From positions 62,001-126,000 of the forward strand of contig JALIZF010001454.1 in assembly GCA_029948255.1 (NCBI GenBank): a stretch of DNA of 64,000 nt, in the 5' to 3' direction. The notes beneath the pieces are model-generated. The model worked only from the letters and a program-made list of their open reading frames with translations, was not told the DNA's origin and did no database searches. Shown in pieces: positions 31,040 to 42,783 of this stretch. Each line of letters begins with the position of its first letter. Position 1 is the first letter of the stretch. The stretch is from Telmatactis stephensoni (Eukaryota > Cnidaria > Anthozoa > Actiniaria > Isophelliidae). The position numbers were made by a program, and so were the translations under genes.

Positions 31040-31075
31040 GTTGCTTGGTAACGATATCGCTGTTATCATAGCAAC
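31040..31075. promoter_or_regulatory. Pair of RFX X-box motifs
   Basis: GTTATCATAGCAAC at 31062-31075 fits the X-box consensus GTHNYYATRRNAAC at every position. GTTGCTTGGTAAC at 31040-31052 is a second half-site pair with a 1-nt spacer. They lie about 200 bp before the ZC2HC1C 5' exon donor. X-boxes drive ciliary genes through RFX factors; the function here is inferred. Confidence 0.6.
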
Positions 31076-31149
31076 AAGGTTATACAATGCTATTTACATT
31101 GGTAACCAGCGATTGACCAATCAGATTCCAGTATTATGGACATGTCGGT

Positions 31150-31274
31150 GGAAAGCCAGGACGTAGGTCTACTACGTGTGTGACTTCAGTCGTACTTTAC
31201 TCCATCTTTGCGGGCGTGAATTTGAATTTATGGTGTCATTTCTTTAGTTCTAAACGGATCTAAGGAGCCAAACG
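31150..31274 (+). other. Probable noncoding first exon of ZC2HC1C
   Basis: Sequence ends GCCAAACG/GTAAGT, a strong donor at 31275. The coding exon has a strong acceptor (TGTCTTATGTAG) at 31771-31782. No ATG-led frame joins across, so this exon would be 5' UTR. The 5' limit is a guess. Confidence 0.45.
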
Positions 31275-31798
31275 GTAAGTATTTTTCTGTTTATCGCTCC
31301 AATAAGTTTTTGGTTTATCAAAGTGAATCGAAATTCGTGCTAGCGGTAAACAAGGTGCGCGTGAAAGAATTTGTTGTCTTAGCCCCAAACCCAGCTGTTT
31401 TCTGATCTGAATAGACGTCTTCGTTTTTCTCCTTACATTCTTGAGAATTTAAAAAGTTGATTTACATTTTAAAAGAGAATTATGTAAGATAAATCAAAGA
31501 AAGATTCTTTCTAAATGAATCTAGGTTTCTGTTACACATCGTCATTTCATGAAATGAGTCCTTGAATGGTCCTTGTATTGATCAATATTACGTTATTTAT
31601 CAATTTACACTTATGTTGAATTCAGTATCATAGCGGATGGTCAATATATTTGAATAATACACAAGTTTCTATTTGAAAATTTCTGCAGTCTTAAATAAAA
31701 TTTGTGTGGGTGGTTGGGTTGGGGAAGGATTGTTATTAATAAGGCAACATAATAAGTTAAATATTTTTCCTGTCTTATGTAGATTACAGCAGCATCCC

Positions 31799-33991
31799 AT
31801 GGCTTCACCGTCAATTTATGAGAGACAAATAAATCATACACACCAACAACAATTTCTCCAAATGCCGGAGAACTTGAACCCTCTCACAAATATCTCTGAA
31901 ATGAGCAGTAAGAAAAAGCCCAAGCTCTCACGCCTGCAGCTTATGAGACAAAATTATGAGAAGAAAAGACAAAAAGATGTTGAAGAAAGGCTTGCAGCAA
32001 GATCAGGCTCCAGTAAGACCCACAGTGGGGGTACTGTTAGAGCTTTCTTTGCAGAGAGAAGGGCAATGGAAGCATCTGTAAAAGGAGATGCATACAGCTT
32101 ACCACCAATTGAGTCTCATTTTAGGAAGATGAAGGAATCCAGTCATCAAAGCAGCTCTCAACAAACCAAAACACCTGATTACAGCCATCATAGAATGGGT
32201 TCTGGAAAAATGAAACCAGTAGTTTATCACCGTAAGAAAAGTAAAGGTGTTGATAAACAAAACCCCCTTCCTCCTCTACAGAAAGCCCATGCTAATGCTC
32301 ATAAACCTCCTACGCCAAATAGACGATATGAAACACACCACACCCTAGCTTCAGAAGAGACTCTACAACAGCAACAACAACAGCACGAAAGTAGTGCATT
32401 TCATCATATACCACAACCACCTCATAAACCAAAACCAGTACGTAATCAGACAACAAAGCCTATTATAGAATCCAGAAGTGATTATACTGATGATAATTAC
32501 AGTAATTACTCAGATGAACCTGCTCCCAACTTATCTAAAGTCAAAGCTCTTAGACAGAAGAAATTAAGCAAACAAAAGAGTCTTGTAAAACAAGAAAGTA
32601 TTGAAAAAAAGACAGACTTTCAAAAATGGCAAATGGAGCAAAACAGAGAAAGGGCTGAAAGATTACAAAAACACAAAGAAAAGACTAGGAAACAAGAACA
32701 TGATCAAAGTGTTTCACTGTCAATGAGGGAAAGAGAACTACTGGAGAAGATCAAAACAGAACAAGAAAAGCTGAAAGAAATCAAAAGACTTCAACAAGAA
32801 TTAGAGGACCAAGAAAAATCAGAGGACGAAGATACAAATACCAATGACTTAATGATTGTAAACAAAACAGAAAATATGCATGATTATAACCTTGTAGACT
32901 CTCCTGATGAAGAGAGAAACACTGAACAAGCTAAACAAACTAATGAACACGTGCAGTTACAGCAACAAAAAACAATAACAGTAAGAAAACAACAAGTCAT
33001 GAACCAAGATGAAACAGATTTAGAAATGAACACAGAAACAGAGTCAAAGGAAAACTTCACAGCATATTATGAAGCAGCAGCAGAAACTGAAGAACAGATT
33101 GATATTAACCTAAGTCCTTGCTCAGTCTGTGGAAGGAAGTTTGCAACTGAACGCCTAGCAAGACATGAAAAAATCTGTGACAAAAACTCCAAGACCAAGA
33201 GAAAAGCTTTTGATGTACAGAAACAAAGAGTTGCAGGAACTGAACATGAAAAGTACATTGTTACTGGAAAATACAAGAAAGAACCTCCTAAGGTAAATAA
33301 AGCTTTAATTTTTAGTTAGTAATTATATAAATAAGCAGCTCACCATATACCAAACAAATATTGGTAGAGATCTTTCCAGGTTGAGGGGCAGCAAAACTGG
33401 AGTGATCCATAAACAGAGAAAATCAACAAAGGGAAAAACAATCATCAGAAAAAAAAGCTCATGCATACTGCATGGCCTTCTGCTGTTCAATGGTTGTGTG
33501 CTTTTTAGTGCACATCAAGCTAAAATGTTTAAAAATATGAATGCTTCACTGACAGCATGCTCACTCTCTATCAGCATGAGCTGAAAACAACTAGCACAAG
33601 AAAAAATCCTATCTTGGAAAAGTATGTGGGAATTGTTCAATGTTTCTTTCAAACTAATATCGATAAAAATAATTTAAGAGGTCTGCATAAAGTCAACTAT
33701 AAATTCTTGAAGTATACTTTCCTCCTGATTGTCAATCTAATCTAGTACATTTTGTCTTCATTGCAGGCAAAAAAAGCAGATTGGAGAGTCCAGCATGAAA
33801 ACTTTATCAAAACAATTCGCTATGCTAAAGGAGACTGTAATGAACCTCCTCCTGCAATAGAAAACCCTCACTATGTGGCTTGTCCATACTGTGAGAGGAA
33901 ATTTAATCCTGAAACAGCAGAGCGACATATACCCAGATGTAAAGACATTAAGGCACGCCCTGCACCACCAAAACCAAACAGGAAGCGATGA
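31799..33991 (+). CDS. ZC2HC1C: C2HC zinc-finger protein, ZC2HC1C-like (FAM164C)
   Basis: Two coding exons, 31799-33292 and 33767-33991; 572 residues. The ATG follows an acceptor at 31782 closely, and the open frame before it is intronic. Residues 1-300 are low-complexity, rich in Gln, His, Ser and Lys; about 305-385 form a charged coiled coil (REREL, QEKLKEIKRLQQELEDQEKS). Two C2HC fingers follow: C441-C444-H456-C460 in CSVCGRKFATERLARHEKIC and C537-C540-H552-C556 in CPYCERKFNPETAERHIPRC, linked by the family block KKADWRVQHENFIKTIRYAK. This pair of fingers defines the ZC2HC1 family; the long coiled N-terminal part and the linkage to MLH3 and NEK9 favour ZC2HC1C over the shorter 1A/1B. Molecular role is unknown. 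AATAAATAAA at 34114-34123 is the probable poly(A) signal. Confidence 0.87.
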
Positions 33992-34247
33992 CAACATATA
34001 TATTGCGCCAAAGAGTTATTTTATTAGATTCACTTTATTGATGAATGACCTAGATTTTAAGAAGTATTTATAATATATTTATAGATTTGTAGGTATTGAA
34101 AAAATGTGTGTTTAATAAATAAAAGGACTGGCCACTTAAGGTTAAGCAGCCTGTAAAATGCTTTATCATGTAGTAATAAATACAACCATTTTCACAATAA
34201 ATTTTGAAAAGTTGACACACGAATGCTTAAGTATCTAGTATTGCTAG

Positions 34248-34395
34248 AGCATTTTTCATATGAATGTAAAATAGACCACACTCTACCGTGTCAGTACCAT
34301 GTCGTCTATAAAAAGAAATTCAAAATTCCCACTGTAACTTTGCCATGCCTTGATCATGTTGTTTTCACAGTCATGCAAATTTAAATCTATTTTAT
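34248..34395. mobile_element. MITE family B copy
   Basis: GAGCATTTTTCATATGAATG start, TACCATGTCGTCTATAAAAA, CCACTGTAACTTTGCCATGC and GTTTTCACAGTCATGCAAAT match the other family members. Lies downstream of ZC2HC1C. Confidence 0.75.
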
Positions 34396-34418
34396 CTATA
34401 GGCTGGATAGTACTGAAA

Positions 34419-34568
34419 TAGTTAGAGTGATTTTCCTAACCCATGAAATATTTTGTAGGAAATAGTCTAGATCATAATTATGTTACTTTCTTTTGTTTTT
34501 ATCTGATTATTACACATTGACTATATTTGTTTTTGTTTCATGAGTTAAATATAATCACTCTAGTTAAC
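34419..34568. mobile_element. Short TIR element with TAGAGTGAT ends
   Basis: GTTAGAGTGATTTTCCTAAC at left is matched by the inverted ATAATCACTCTAGTTAAC at right. The TAGAGTGAT terminus resembles the outer ends of the element at 12205-12655. Confidence 0.6.
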
Positions 34569-34689
34569 AGCATTTAAGGTGTCTGTAAAAATGAAGATGC
34601 TTTTGTTTATAGTGGAAGAGCTGACTTACTAGCTAATAGCCACAACTAAATAATACAAATGAACCAAAAAGAAATTGCTCAAAGTATCC

Positions 34690-34866
34690 CAACTGGCCAG
34701 TAGGCAAACCAGTTGGCTATTTACAAGTTTGGCCAAGAAACTGAATTTGAACAAGGGACTACCAGGAAAAATTCAGCCTCAACTGTAGTGGCCACAGCAG
34801 GGACTTGAACTTGTTATCACAGGACTGAGACTGACGCTCTGGCCACTCAACCATGCTGCCTCCTTA
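34690..34866 (-). mobile_element. tRNA-derived SINE, tRNA-Leu-like head
   Basis: The - strand reads GGCAGCATGGTTGAGTGGCC (A box) and AAGTTCAAGTCCCTGCTG (B box) at about 34795-34860. A short body follows with GGTAGTCCCTTGTTCAAATT. Confidence 0.7.
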
Positions 34867-35102
34867 ATAGCTTCTCTTTGAAAATAAATATTGATGCTGA
34901 TTTTTTACATACATTTATCAAACTCATTAATAATTCATTAGAAAACACAATGGAAATCACTACCGGAACGTAGATCTTTATATCGGATAAAGATTTTTGT
35001 TCATTTGCATAAACTTGAAGTTGGATTTTCTAAGTCAAAAGTAGTCAAACTTGGAAAATTCTGGTCCAATATGATAATTGACAACTAGACGTTTGATAAG
35101 TA

Positions 35103-35203
35103 ATATAAAGAACTCGAGAGCGTGTTATATCGGGTCTAAAGATCCTCGCCTTCGGCTCGGATCTTTATCCACCGATATAACACGCTCTCTCGTTCTTTAT
35201 ACA
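35103..35203. repeat. Near-perfect palindrome of about 100 bp
   Basis: TATAAAGAACTCGAGAGCGT pairs with ACGCTCTCTCGTTCTTTATA, and GTTATATCGG with CCGATATAAC; the centre CCTCGCCTTCGGCTCGG closes a stable hairpin. Located between ZC2HC1C and the phosphatase gene, which converge here. Confidence 0.85.
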
Positions 35204-35510
35204 TTACGTAAATAACATAATCATCAACAGCTAATTCAAGGATATAAATACAGCTAATGATAGTAATTTTATATAATAAAGTACATTGACTTGAAGTGAG
35301 CTGCTGATAGAATTGAGAATTTGACACACTTGATGCACGAAAACAATAAATATGACCAAGCGTGGAAAGATTTACAGTATCTGTGGAATTCATTAGCAAT
35401 TTTTACCCAAAACAATCTTTGTGTTTTGTGATAAATCAAATAATGCATTTAACTTGGGCTTGACCAGCCCTGGTACCCTTTTGGTTTGGAATTTTAGTTG
35501 GGAATTTATT

Positions 35511-36925
35511 CTAATAACAACGATTAAGTGTTCTGGAATAGTCAATCAGTTGCTGTAGAAACCCAGGGTTTGGGCATACTTTTCGTTTTGCTCTGACTGT
35601 TCTTAAAGCATCAGTAAGGTTCATTTCTTGATAGGTAACAAGATAAGCAAGAACAAGAGTTGCTGACCGACTAACTCCCTCCTTGCAATGCACAAATACA
35701 CGGCCAGGTTTTTGGCCTGTAGTTTTGGTACCTATTGCACCAGCAATAAAGTTAGAGGCTTCTGTAAAGTGTTGGTTTATCTTGAAGGTCATAATGTCAG
35801 AAGCAGGAACACCAAGAAATATGATTCCCGACTTATAAAAGTGTTTATCTGTGTTGACATGAGAAAATGGCTTTGTCCCCTTGGCTGCATTAAGGACATG
35901 AGTGATACCTATCTGACATAATTCCTCTTCATTTGTTGCCGTTACCCTGAAATTAGTAATCAAATATGTATATTTATTTATAGGTACAAAATGTTGTTCA
36001 GTTTATCAAAGGGAGTTGTGCACTATGAGCAATCAAATTGAGAAATATTTTTTGATCATAAAGCATGCAAATATTTGAGATACAATGCTTGCACTGATTG
36101 GCTAGCTTAATCACTTATTGTAGAAAATATTTTTTCTATTTGTATTGTAATAGACCAGTTTTCATATGAAATGAACCATGCCATACTCTATGTCAGTGCC
36201 CATATTGTCTACAAAAACATTTCATGCTGTGAATGTGCCATATTTACACAGTCAAGTGAAACTGCTCTAAAATCGCTGGATAATGTAGAGGATTCAAATA
36301 AAAACTTGGTTATAGCCTTCATGTTTTATGCTTGCAGTTGTTTTGTTGTGCTCTACATCTTTCTCTGCATCATTACAGCACACATGACGATCACAGTACA
36401 TTTAATAGACATGCGCCTGTTGTATATTGTTAAGTATAATCGATAATTGATTAGTCTGATTTAGAAAAAAATTTGAAGTATCGATTTTTATCGATTGATT
36501 GCTTATATCTGATGCATCGAAGTTTAATTGCAGGGATTCTAATTGGAACATTTTCATGGTTGGCGTGAAAGGGATCCTAAAGTGGTTGAATAAGTACGCT
36601 TATTATTCGTAAAAACAGGTGCTGATTTCGAAAATATATCTTTACTATCTTAAGTACCAATCTCAGACAAGCAATACGCTGCATTCAGCTAGAAGCGTTT
36701 TATAGGCTTACTAAACTTCAGCTAAGTGAAGTGGAACACTACTTACTCGTTGCCAATGAAAATCCCTTCAAAGACTTGATCATATTTTCGGTTTAGAATG
36801 TACTTCCCATACTCAGGAGCTGTGATAATGTCCATCATATCCCGTACCGATACTTTACAAGGGTTTTTAGGTTTTGCAGCACAATGACCCATCTCGACAT
36901 CTGCGACATTAGCCAAATTAGCCAT
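35511..36925 (-). CDS. Dual-specificity protein phosphatase, DUSP3 (VHR)-like
   Basis: Two exons (- strand), 36747-36925 and 35511-35946; 204 residues (human DUSP3 185). Atypical DUSPs without a MAPK-docking domain dephosphorylate phospho-Tyr and phospho-Thr. The N-terminal helix resembles DUSP3/DUPD1. Then VFEGIFIGNE, ITHVLNAAKGT, the general-acid loop with D110 (LGVPASD), and the signature HCKEGVSRS with Cys147 and Arg153. The C-terminus (ALRTVRAKRKVCPNPGFLQQ) is typical for the subgroup (DUSP3, 13, 26, DUPD1). All catalytic residues are intact, so it should be active. The start is the ATG of MANLANVADVE; an in-frame ATG at 37084 would add 53 residues without family support. I cannot tell which vertebrate paralogue is closest. 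Confidence 0.88.
36147..36275. mobile_element. MITE family B copy
   Basis: TAGACCAGTTTTCATATGAA start, CATGCCATACTCTATGTCAG, TCTACAAAAACATTTCATGC and TTTACACAGTCAAGTGAAAC match the family. Lies in the phosphatase intron. Confidence 0.7.
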
Positions 36926-37084
36926 ATTGAACACCTTGGTCGTTGCCAATCTTTCTCCTATACTGACCACAGGAAACCCATTACTTGAGAAAGGCAAAAC
37001 CCCAGCCGGATTCGTATCACGTGCATTTTTGTGGGTAGGTGACCATTTTGTAAACTTCTGTATGGGGATGATCCACCCATACAA

Positions 37085-39509
37085 AAAGGCAACAAATAGT
37101 TACCTTATTTAGCATGCACACATTTTAGTTTTTAAAACTTTTAGATACTCCTCACTCTTCTTTATAACTCTACCTTTTTGGGTAGAGAGCATCCCTATAT
37201 AGTTCACTACCCCCACCCCTTGGGATGGAAAACATTATGGAACATGTAAGTGCAAATGGCCTGGGGGGAACTCCTTCCAGTTTGGGGTAGGGATATGCTG
37301 CTGAGCTCCTCAAACCCTGATCCTGTTCCAGAGTGATTACTCGAAAACAATACTCTGCTCAAAGACATATAAACGTTTTTGAGACTTTTTTAATTACACA
37401 AGGGATTTTAACATCAAGTTCTTTACTCTGGTTTGCCCACTCATTATATTCCTTTAAAGTTGACCTGATGACCAACTTTGTAAAATTGGTGCCCTGTTCC
37501 AGAGATAAGAATGATTAAGATTTTATAGATCCTGTTCCAGATTAATAACTCTGAAAACCATACCTTGTTCGGCTGCATAAAAGCAAATATAGGGGACCCT
37601 TTATCAGCTGTTGTTGTTTGCCTCATAGGACAGTATTCAATAACAAACAAGGGGAAGGGGAAGAGGATTGTCTCCGGTATATATAGCCATATATATATAT
37701 TTCTTTCTAATTATCCTGAGGAACACTAAAAAGAGTTATCTCTGCTACCAAGGCCCCTTATATGTCTAGCAGAGCGATGAGAGGGGGGGCTACCATCAGG
37801 AATTAAAGGCATTTTCTAAATTTGCCAATCACAAGTGTTTGCACTTTCACAAGTTATGACAAAAATGACATACAAATTTTGAGGTTTTCATGAATGATGA
37901 GCCAAAATTACCCTGTTTCTAGGGGCCATTGGCTTGCATTCCCAGCATTGGGGGAAGGGGAAAGAGGATGGCAGTTGACAAAATCAGCAAAGCAGAACAT
38001 GAATATATAAACAGTGTTTTATTCCACAACAGGCAAAAGTATGTGGTTACCATATAAGGAACACTAAAAGGGATGATAAATCCCTAGAGAGATTGACTTA
38101 GTTGTGCAAATAAATACTGTGACATCTCTCTACATACCAAACACTCTCTTATGCACTCCATCTTTAAAAATATATACAAAATCCTTATAATATATAAATA
38201 TCTGTGATAAATATTAATCTGTATTACTTTCAACTAGTACGAAAGTGAGAAACTCTTCCCAAAACAAGACAAAGGTGGCTTCCTTAGATGCAAGAGCATC
38301 CATGTCAATGAAATAATGGATGTAACAAACAATTTTGTTGACAAATTAAGAAGAGTTTTTCTACATAGTACAACCTATTAAGGGCTGACTTCTACTCACA
38401 CAAAAAAACACTGAAGAAATTTTCATCTTGGTTAAAGGTCCAAAAAGATAAATTTATACAGTTAATTGTGTAAGAGTGCATTGTACCCCATTACAAAGCC
38501 CCTCCATTAATCAAAATTACCAGGCAACTTGGAGATTAAAGATGGTCAATACATAATGTCTAGCTACATTTTCAATACATTTTAAGAACCAAAACACATT
38601 CATAAACCAGCAAATGTACGTATAGTGAGAAAGACAACAATTTGCATATGAAAAATACTAATCTTTCCAGTCTTCCATGACCCTAATCTATAGGTGAAAT
38701 GAAGCCAGCTTCACTTCGATGTTGACTGACCAAGATTTATCTTTCAGTAAAAGGTGAAAATATCTTTTTCAACTAATCTTACTCAGCAATTTTTTGATGA
38801 AGTTGATTTACTGGCTTAAGAATGTGAGATTAAGGCAGTATGAAGAGTTAATTGTTGATCAGTAACCTAGCAACAAACTGCTAGTCAGTAAACTATGACA
38901 ATTATACAACATGCATAAACATTGGTGATTTAGGTGAGGCTTAGGTAACAAGACAGTATAGAATTGATCAAAAATGTTATGCTTATTTAAACATTGCTGT
39001 ATCACTAGTTTTACTGTCGAGCTACCATTGCATTATGCAATGTAAAGCCTTTACACACATATGTACATCACCCAGTCCTTAAGATTGTCTCCTTCAAAAC
39101 AAGGGTTGACATTGCACAACAAAAAACTCAGCAGGCTGTACTTCTATATCATTAGTCCCATATTAGTTCATAAAGCATTTTTCTGAACATTTGTCTTTTG
39201 CTTAAGCGCTGTTTATGTAGACATGCATATAATGAAAAAAATAAAAGCTAAGATAGACACTGGCCCTCAGCCTCTATATTATGCTTGGTGACAATAAACA
39301 ACCTTTATCAAATGATAGAAAGTTTTGACTTAATAAGTCTAAGGTGATCACATTTCCTAAAGAAACTATACTAGAATTTGTTTTTGTTGTTTGTAATGGG
39401 TGCATACATGTACACACAAGTAAGCAACTCTAAAACCTCAAAGTTTTATAGTACCATATTAACCCCCTAATTATAAATCTATGGGCCAAACAGTTGTCAG
39501 AGGTTTGAA
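37085..39509. other. Intergenic, no supported gene
   Basis: Contains three spaced copies of CCTGTTCCAGA (about 37320, 37493 and 37530) in what looks like a decayed repeat, and AT-rich sequence that includes the 3' UTR side of the FAM53-like gene. No exon passes frame and splice tests. Confidence 0.5.
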
Positions 39510-42500
39510 CTAAAATGCAAAACCTGGTTCTTCCACTGGTGCAAGGTTGATACAAGGATGTACAGCGATAGGTTTAAACACCAAAAGGGCTTGGTCATAA
39601 TTGAAACCATGTCTGATGCTGGACTGAGACATATTCTGAAAATAAAGTTTAAATGACTATGAAGCAAATTGTTAAAACTACTGGAGAGACCTTGGATGTA
39701 ACTTGTGAGCAAACAAAATAAATTAGTCAATGTGCATTGTTAGAGGTCATGCCAAGCTGGACAAATTAAGCCTAATCTGTGATACCTCAAAGATTGTATT
39801 GTTCCCCATGGTGTTTTGGATAATACTGTCCCATTATAGTATGGATACAAGCACAGAGTACATCCACTTACTCCCCTATATTATATGCCTTCCGCCAATC
39901 CCTGTCTTACCCTTATTCTTATAGCTCTTGGTCTTGATATACTGTGTGGATGCTTCTTCACTAATGTTTTCTACAAAGACAAAAGTTATAGATTAGGCAT
40001 GAATGATCTTCTACCTGATGATAATCACCCTAGCATAAATCAAAACTAAACATTATAATTAAGACCTTGCAATCTCAAATCAGTTACTATCTATAGCTTG
40101 AACCCCTGCTATCTCAAACAGTCATTTGTCGCTTTCCTTTTGAGATAAGGGCTGCAGGGAACTATTCATACACATGGATGATCAAATCAATTAATATATT
40201 TTATTTCTATATTTAATGTAAAGTTGAAAATAAAAAATAAATTCAATGTTATTTGTAAACTCTAGCTCAATAAGCTGCATACTTTAACAATATAATATAA
40301 TCAGTTATATATTTTTTCAGCTTTATTGTTATGGGGTCTTTATAAAAGACAGAGCTCAAAGACAAATGAGGTTATTGAAATGGGTTCATCCACAGATTAA
40401 TAGCAACACTAAGATATTGACAGCTGCTATAACACATGGATCTTCAAGCTGGTAATTTGACAATATTTATAAATGTTGGCATGACCCGAACACAGATGTC
40501 TATAAAAGGACTTCTATATACTAGACATATCAAAGTTGTAATGAAACAAGATATGAATCAGTGACCATTGATGAATTATTAGCACAGTACTGATAATTAC
40601 AGTGGATCTAAAACAAATGCCATACCCAATGGCTTTGCTTAAAAGAAAGATAAGAACAATACACTAGGGTAATGGATACACTAGTTCTGACTCTTGGTAA
40701 GTACCTTGATATAAATGGAAAAATAAAGAAAACTAATCAATCGAAAAACAGAAAGAAACAATTTTATATTTGTTTTAGGAATTTCTAGTTTAAATGAAGG
40801 AGTGGCAAAGTGACCCATAAAGAAAGATCAACAAGAACTTGTCCAAATGTTATGAAAATGCATTGAAACTTTTGGTACAGAGTATATTACATAATATTCT
40901 AAAATTAGAGAACTTTCTATACCATGTATATGCTGTGAAAAATTAGCATAACAGCTATCACCCAAAATGAAAAGGAGTGTAGAGATTTAAATACGAGGGA
41001 AAAAAGAGAAAGTTTGTCTATTCCTGTTAAACTATTAGAATAAGTCCACCACAGAATTGAACCAAATATAGAAAGGGAAAATCTTAAGAGTTATTGTACA
41101 TTACATATAGAAAACTACTCGACCATAATCTTCTTTGTCTACACAAACTCAAAGCTATAGAAATTTGTTATACAATATAAATCAATATGAGGTAATTGAA
41201 GAATAAATTCTATGATGAAAATAGCATTATAGACTAGATGTGTAAGGTTGATCTAAATGAAGGCAAAACGAGTCCAATACTATGTTTACGTTAGCCAAGA
41301 ACGTGCTAAATCCAGTGTTTGCCTCAAGTAATCCAGCTGATGCTAAAAGAATAACAATTATAGGGAATCAATTTCCTCTCGGAAAGAAAAGAATGAACTC
41401 AAACAGAGCCTAATGTTAAAAATAATAAGAGTTCACCATTGAACCTATCAGAGCCAGCCAATATCTAATCTCATTTAAAATATGTTTGGTTGTACATCCA
41501 ATAGTTAATTAGCATGTTTCCATCAAACATGGAAGTTTATGCTGGTAAACTCAAGAAACGTTTTTAGAAACATCATATTGTTTCAACAGAAATATTTTTC
41601 ATTAGTATAAATAGGTTCAAGACCCCTATGCCGGGCAAAAACGCAACCTTGCAGAAAATTATCCAACCTGTCAATCACAATATTAAACAATAGTAATTTA
41701 TGATTGGGTGAAGGTCACTAGAGTGTAGAATGGAACTAAAACTAATAGTTCTTTGCCGAGTAGTCAAACTCTTTTACTTTTTCACTCGCTTATCGTGTAT
41801 AAAAAATGCAACAAAATAAAACTCTCACGTGATCATATGAAATCGACACATTGTCTTGTCATGCAATACCCCGACATTCCCCCGTCGTCATCTGCATTTA
41901 AAACATCTTTAAAAGAGAGAAATAATTACATATTAATGTTACCTGCTGCATTTTTTCGAAGTTTAGTGATGGTCTTTCATCGCATATAATAACTCTGTGT
42001 TTCCTCCTTGAATGTCCTTCTGTAGGCCGTATTTGGGCACAATACGCTGAATGTTTCGATAAGACAGTCACCTTGCCTGGTGGGCTAGAGCTTAGTAAGC
42101 TAGACTTACTATTACAGCAAAGTTCCTTGATTTCTTCATCAGAGGAACTATCAGTCCCTGAACCTAGCTGATGAAGAAATCTTTTACAATTAACTTGAGA
42201 CCACTTTCTTTTTTCGGCTAAAAGAGTACAATCATCAGTCGTGTTTGGAATGTCAATAGGGCAAAATCCTGAAGTATTATTGTCTACAATTCTTTTACTA
42301 TCAACATGAGGAGAAGGTGGTTGGTTTTCTTGGTCTAGAGATGGACTTTCTTTGAAATTTGCAAATAATGGCTTGGAATTCAAATTGCTGTCTTGGTGTT
42401 CTTGATTATTGTTATTATGTACCAAGGCAGTTGGAGTACCTAAGAGGGAGAGAACATCACCCATTAACCCTTAATGACAAACAGCCCTCTCAACTGCCGA

Positions 42501-42783
42501 AAAACTTCTTACCCTCTAGATTTAAACTCCGTAATTCTTCATCCTCATCCTCAGACTTTTCGACGTTTTCCACATCTATATCTTGTCGTAATACACCCTG
42601 GCAAATAGAGGGACAAATTAACTCTCAACTAAATGTTTTATACTGCTACACCGCAGAGATGACTGATTGGTGTAAAGATCTAGTCACGGTAGAAAAATAA
42701 TTCAGCATTTTTACCTGAGGATCGTAAGGCCTGACTTCATTCAATGATTGGTTTCTGAATTTTGAAGTTAGAAACTTGAGCAT
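39510..42783 (-). CDS. FAM53-like protein (simplet family)
   Basis: Five exons (- strand): 42715-42783, 42513-42597, 41943-42439, 39911-39970, 39510-39635; 837 nt, 278 residues. FAM53 proteins are nuclear; FAM53B/simplet promotes nuclear entry of beta-catenin in vertebrates. Two FAM53 hallmarks are visible: the N-terminus MLKFLTSKFRNQSLNEV (compare vertebrate LITEKLQNQSLDDL) and, near residue 215, RRKHRVIICDERPSLNFEKM, matching the basic patch followed by RPSLDFFKM. Between lie an acidic stretch (EKSEDEDEEL), Asn/Ser-rich disorder and KRKWSQ (a possible nuclear signal). The last two exons encode KTLVKKHPHSISRPR and a conserved-looking tail (GFNYDQALLVFKPIAV). All junctions are GT-AG and in phase. 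Family assignment rests on two short motifs, so it is moderate; the gene model itself is strong. Confidence 0.72.
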
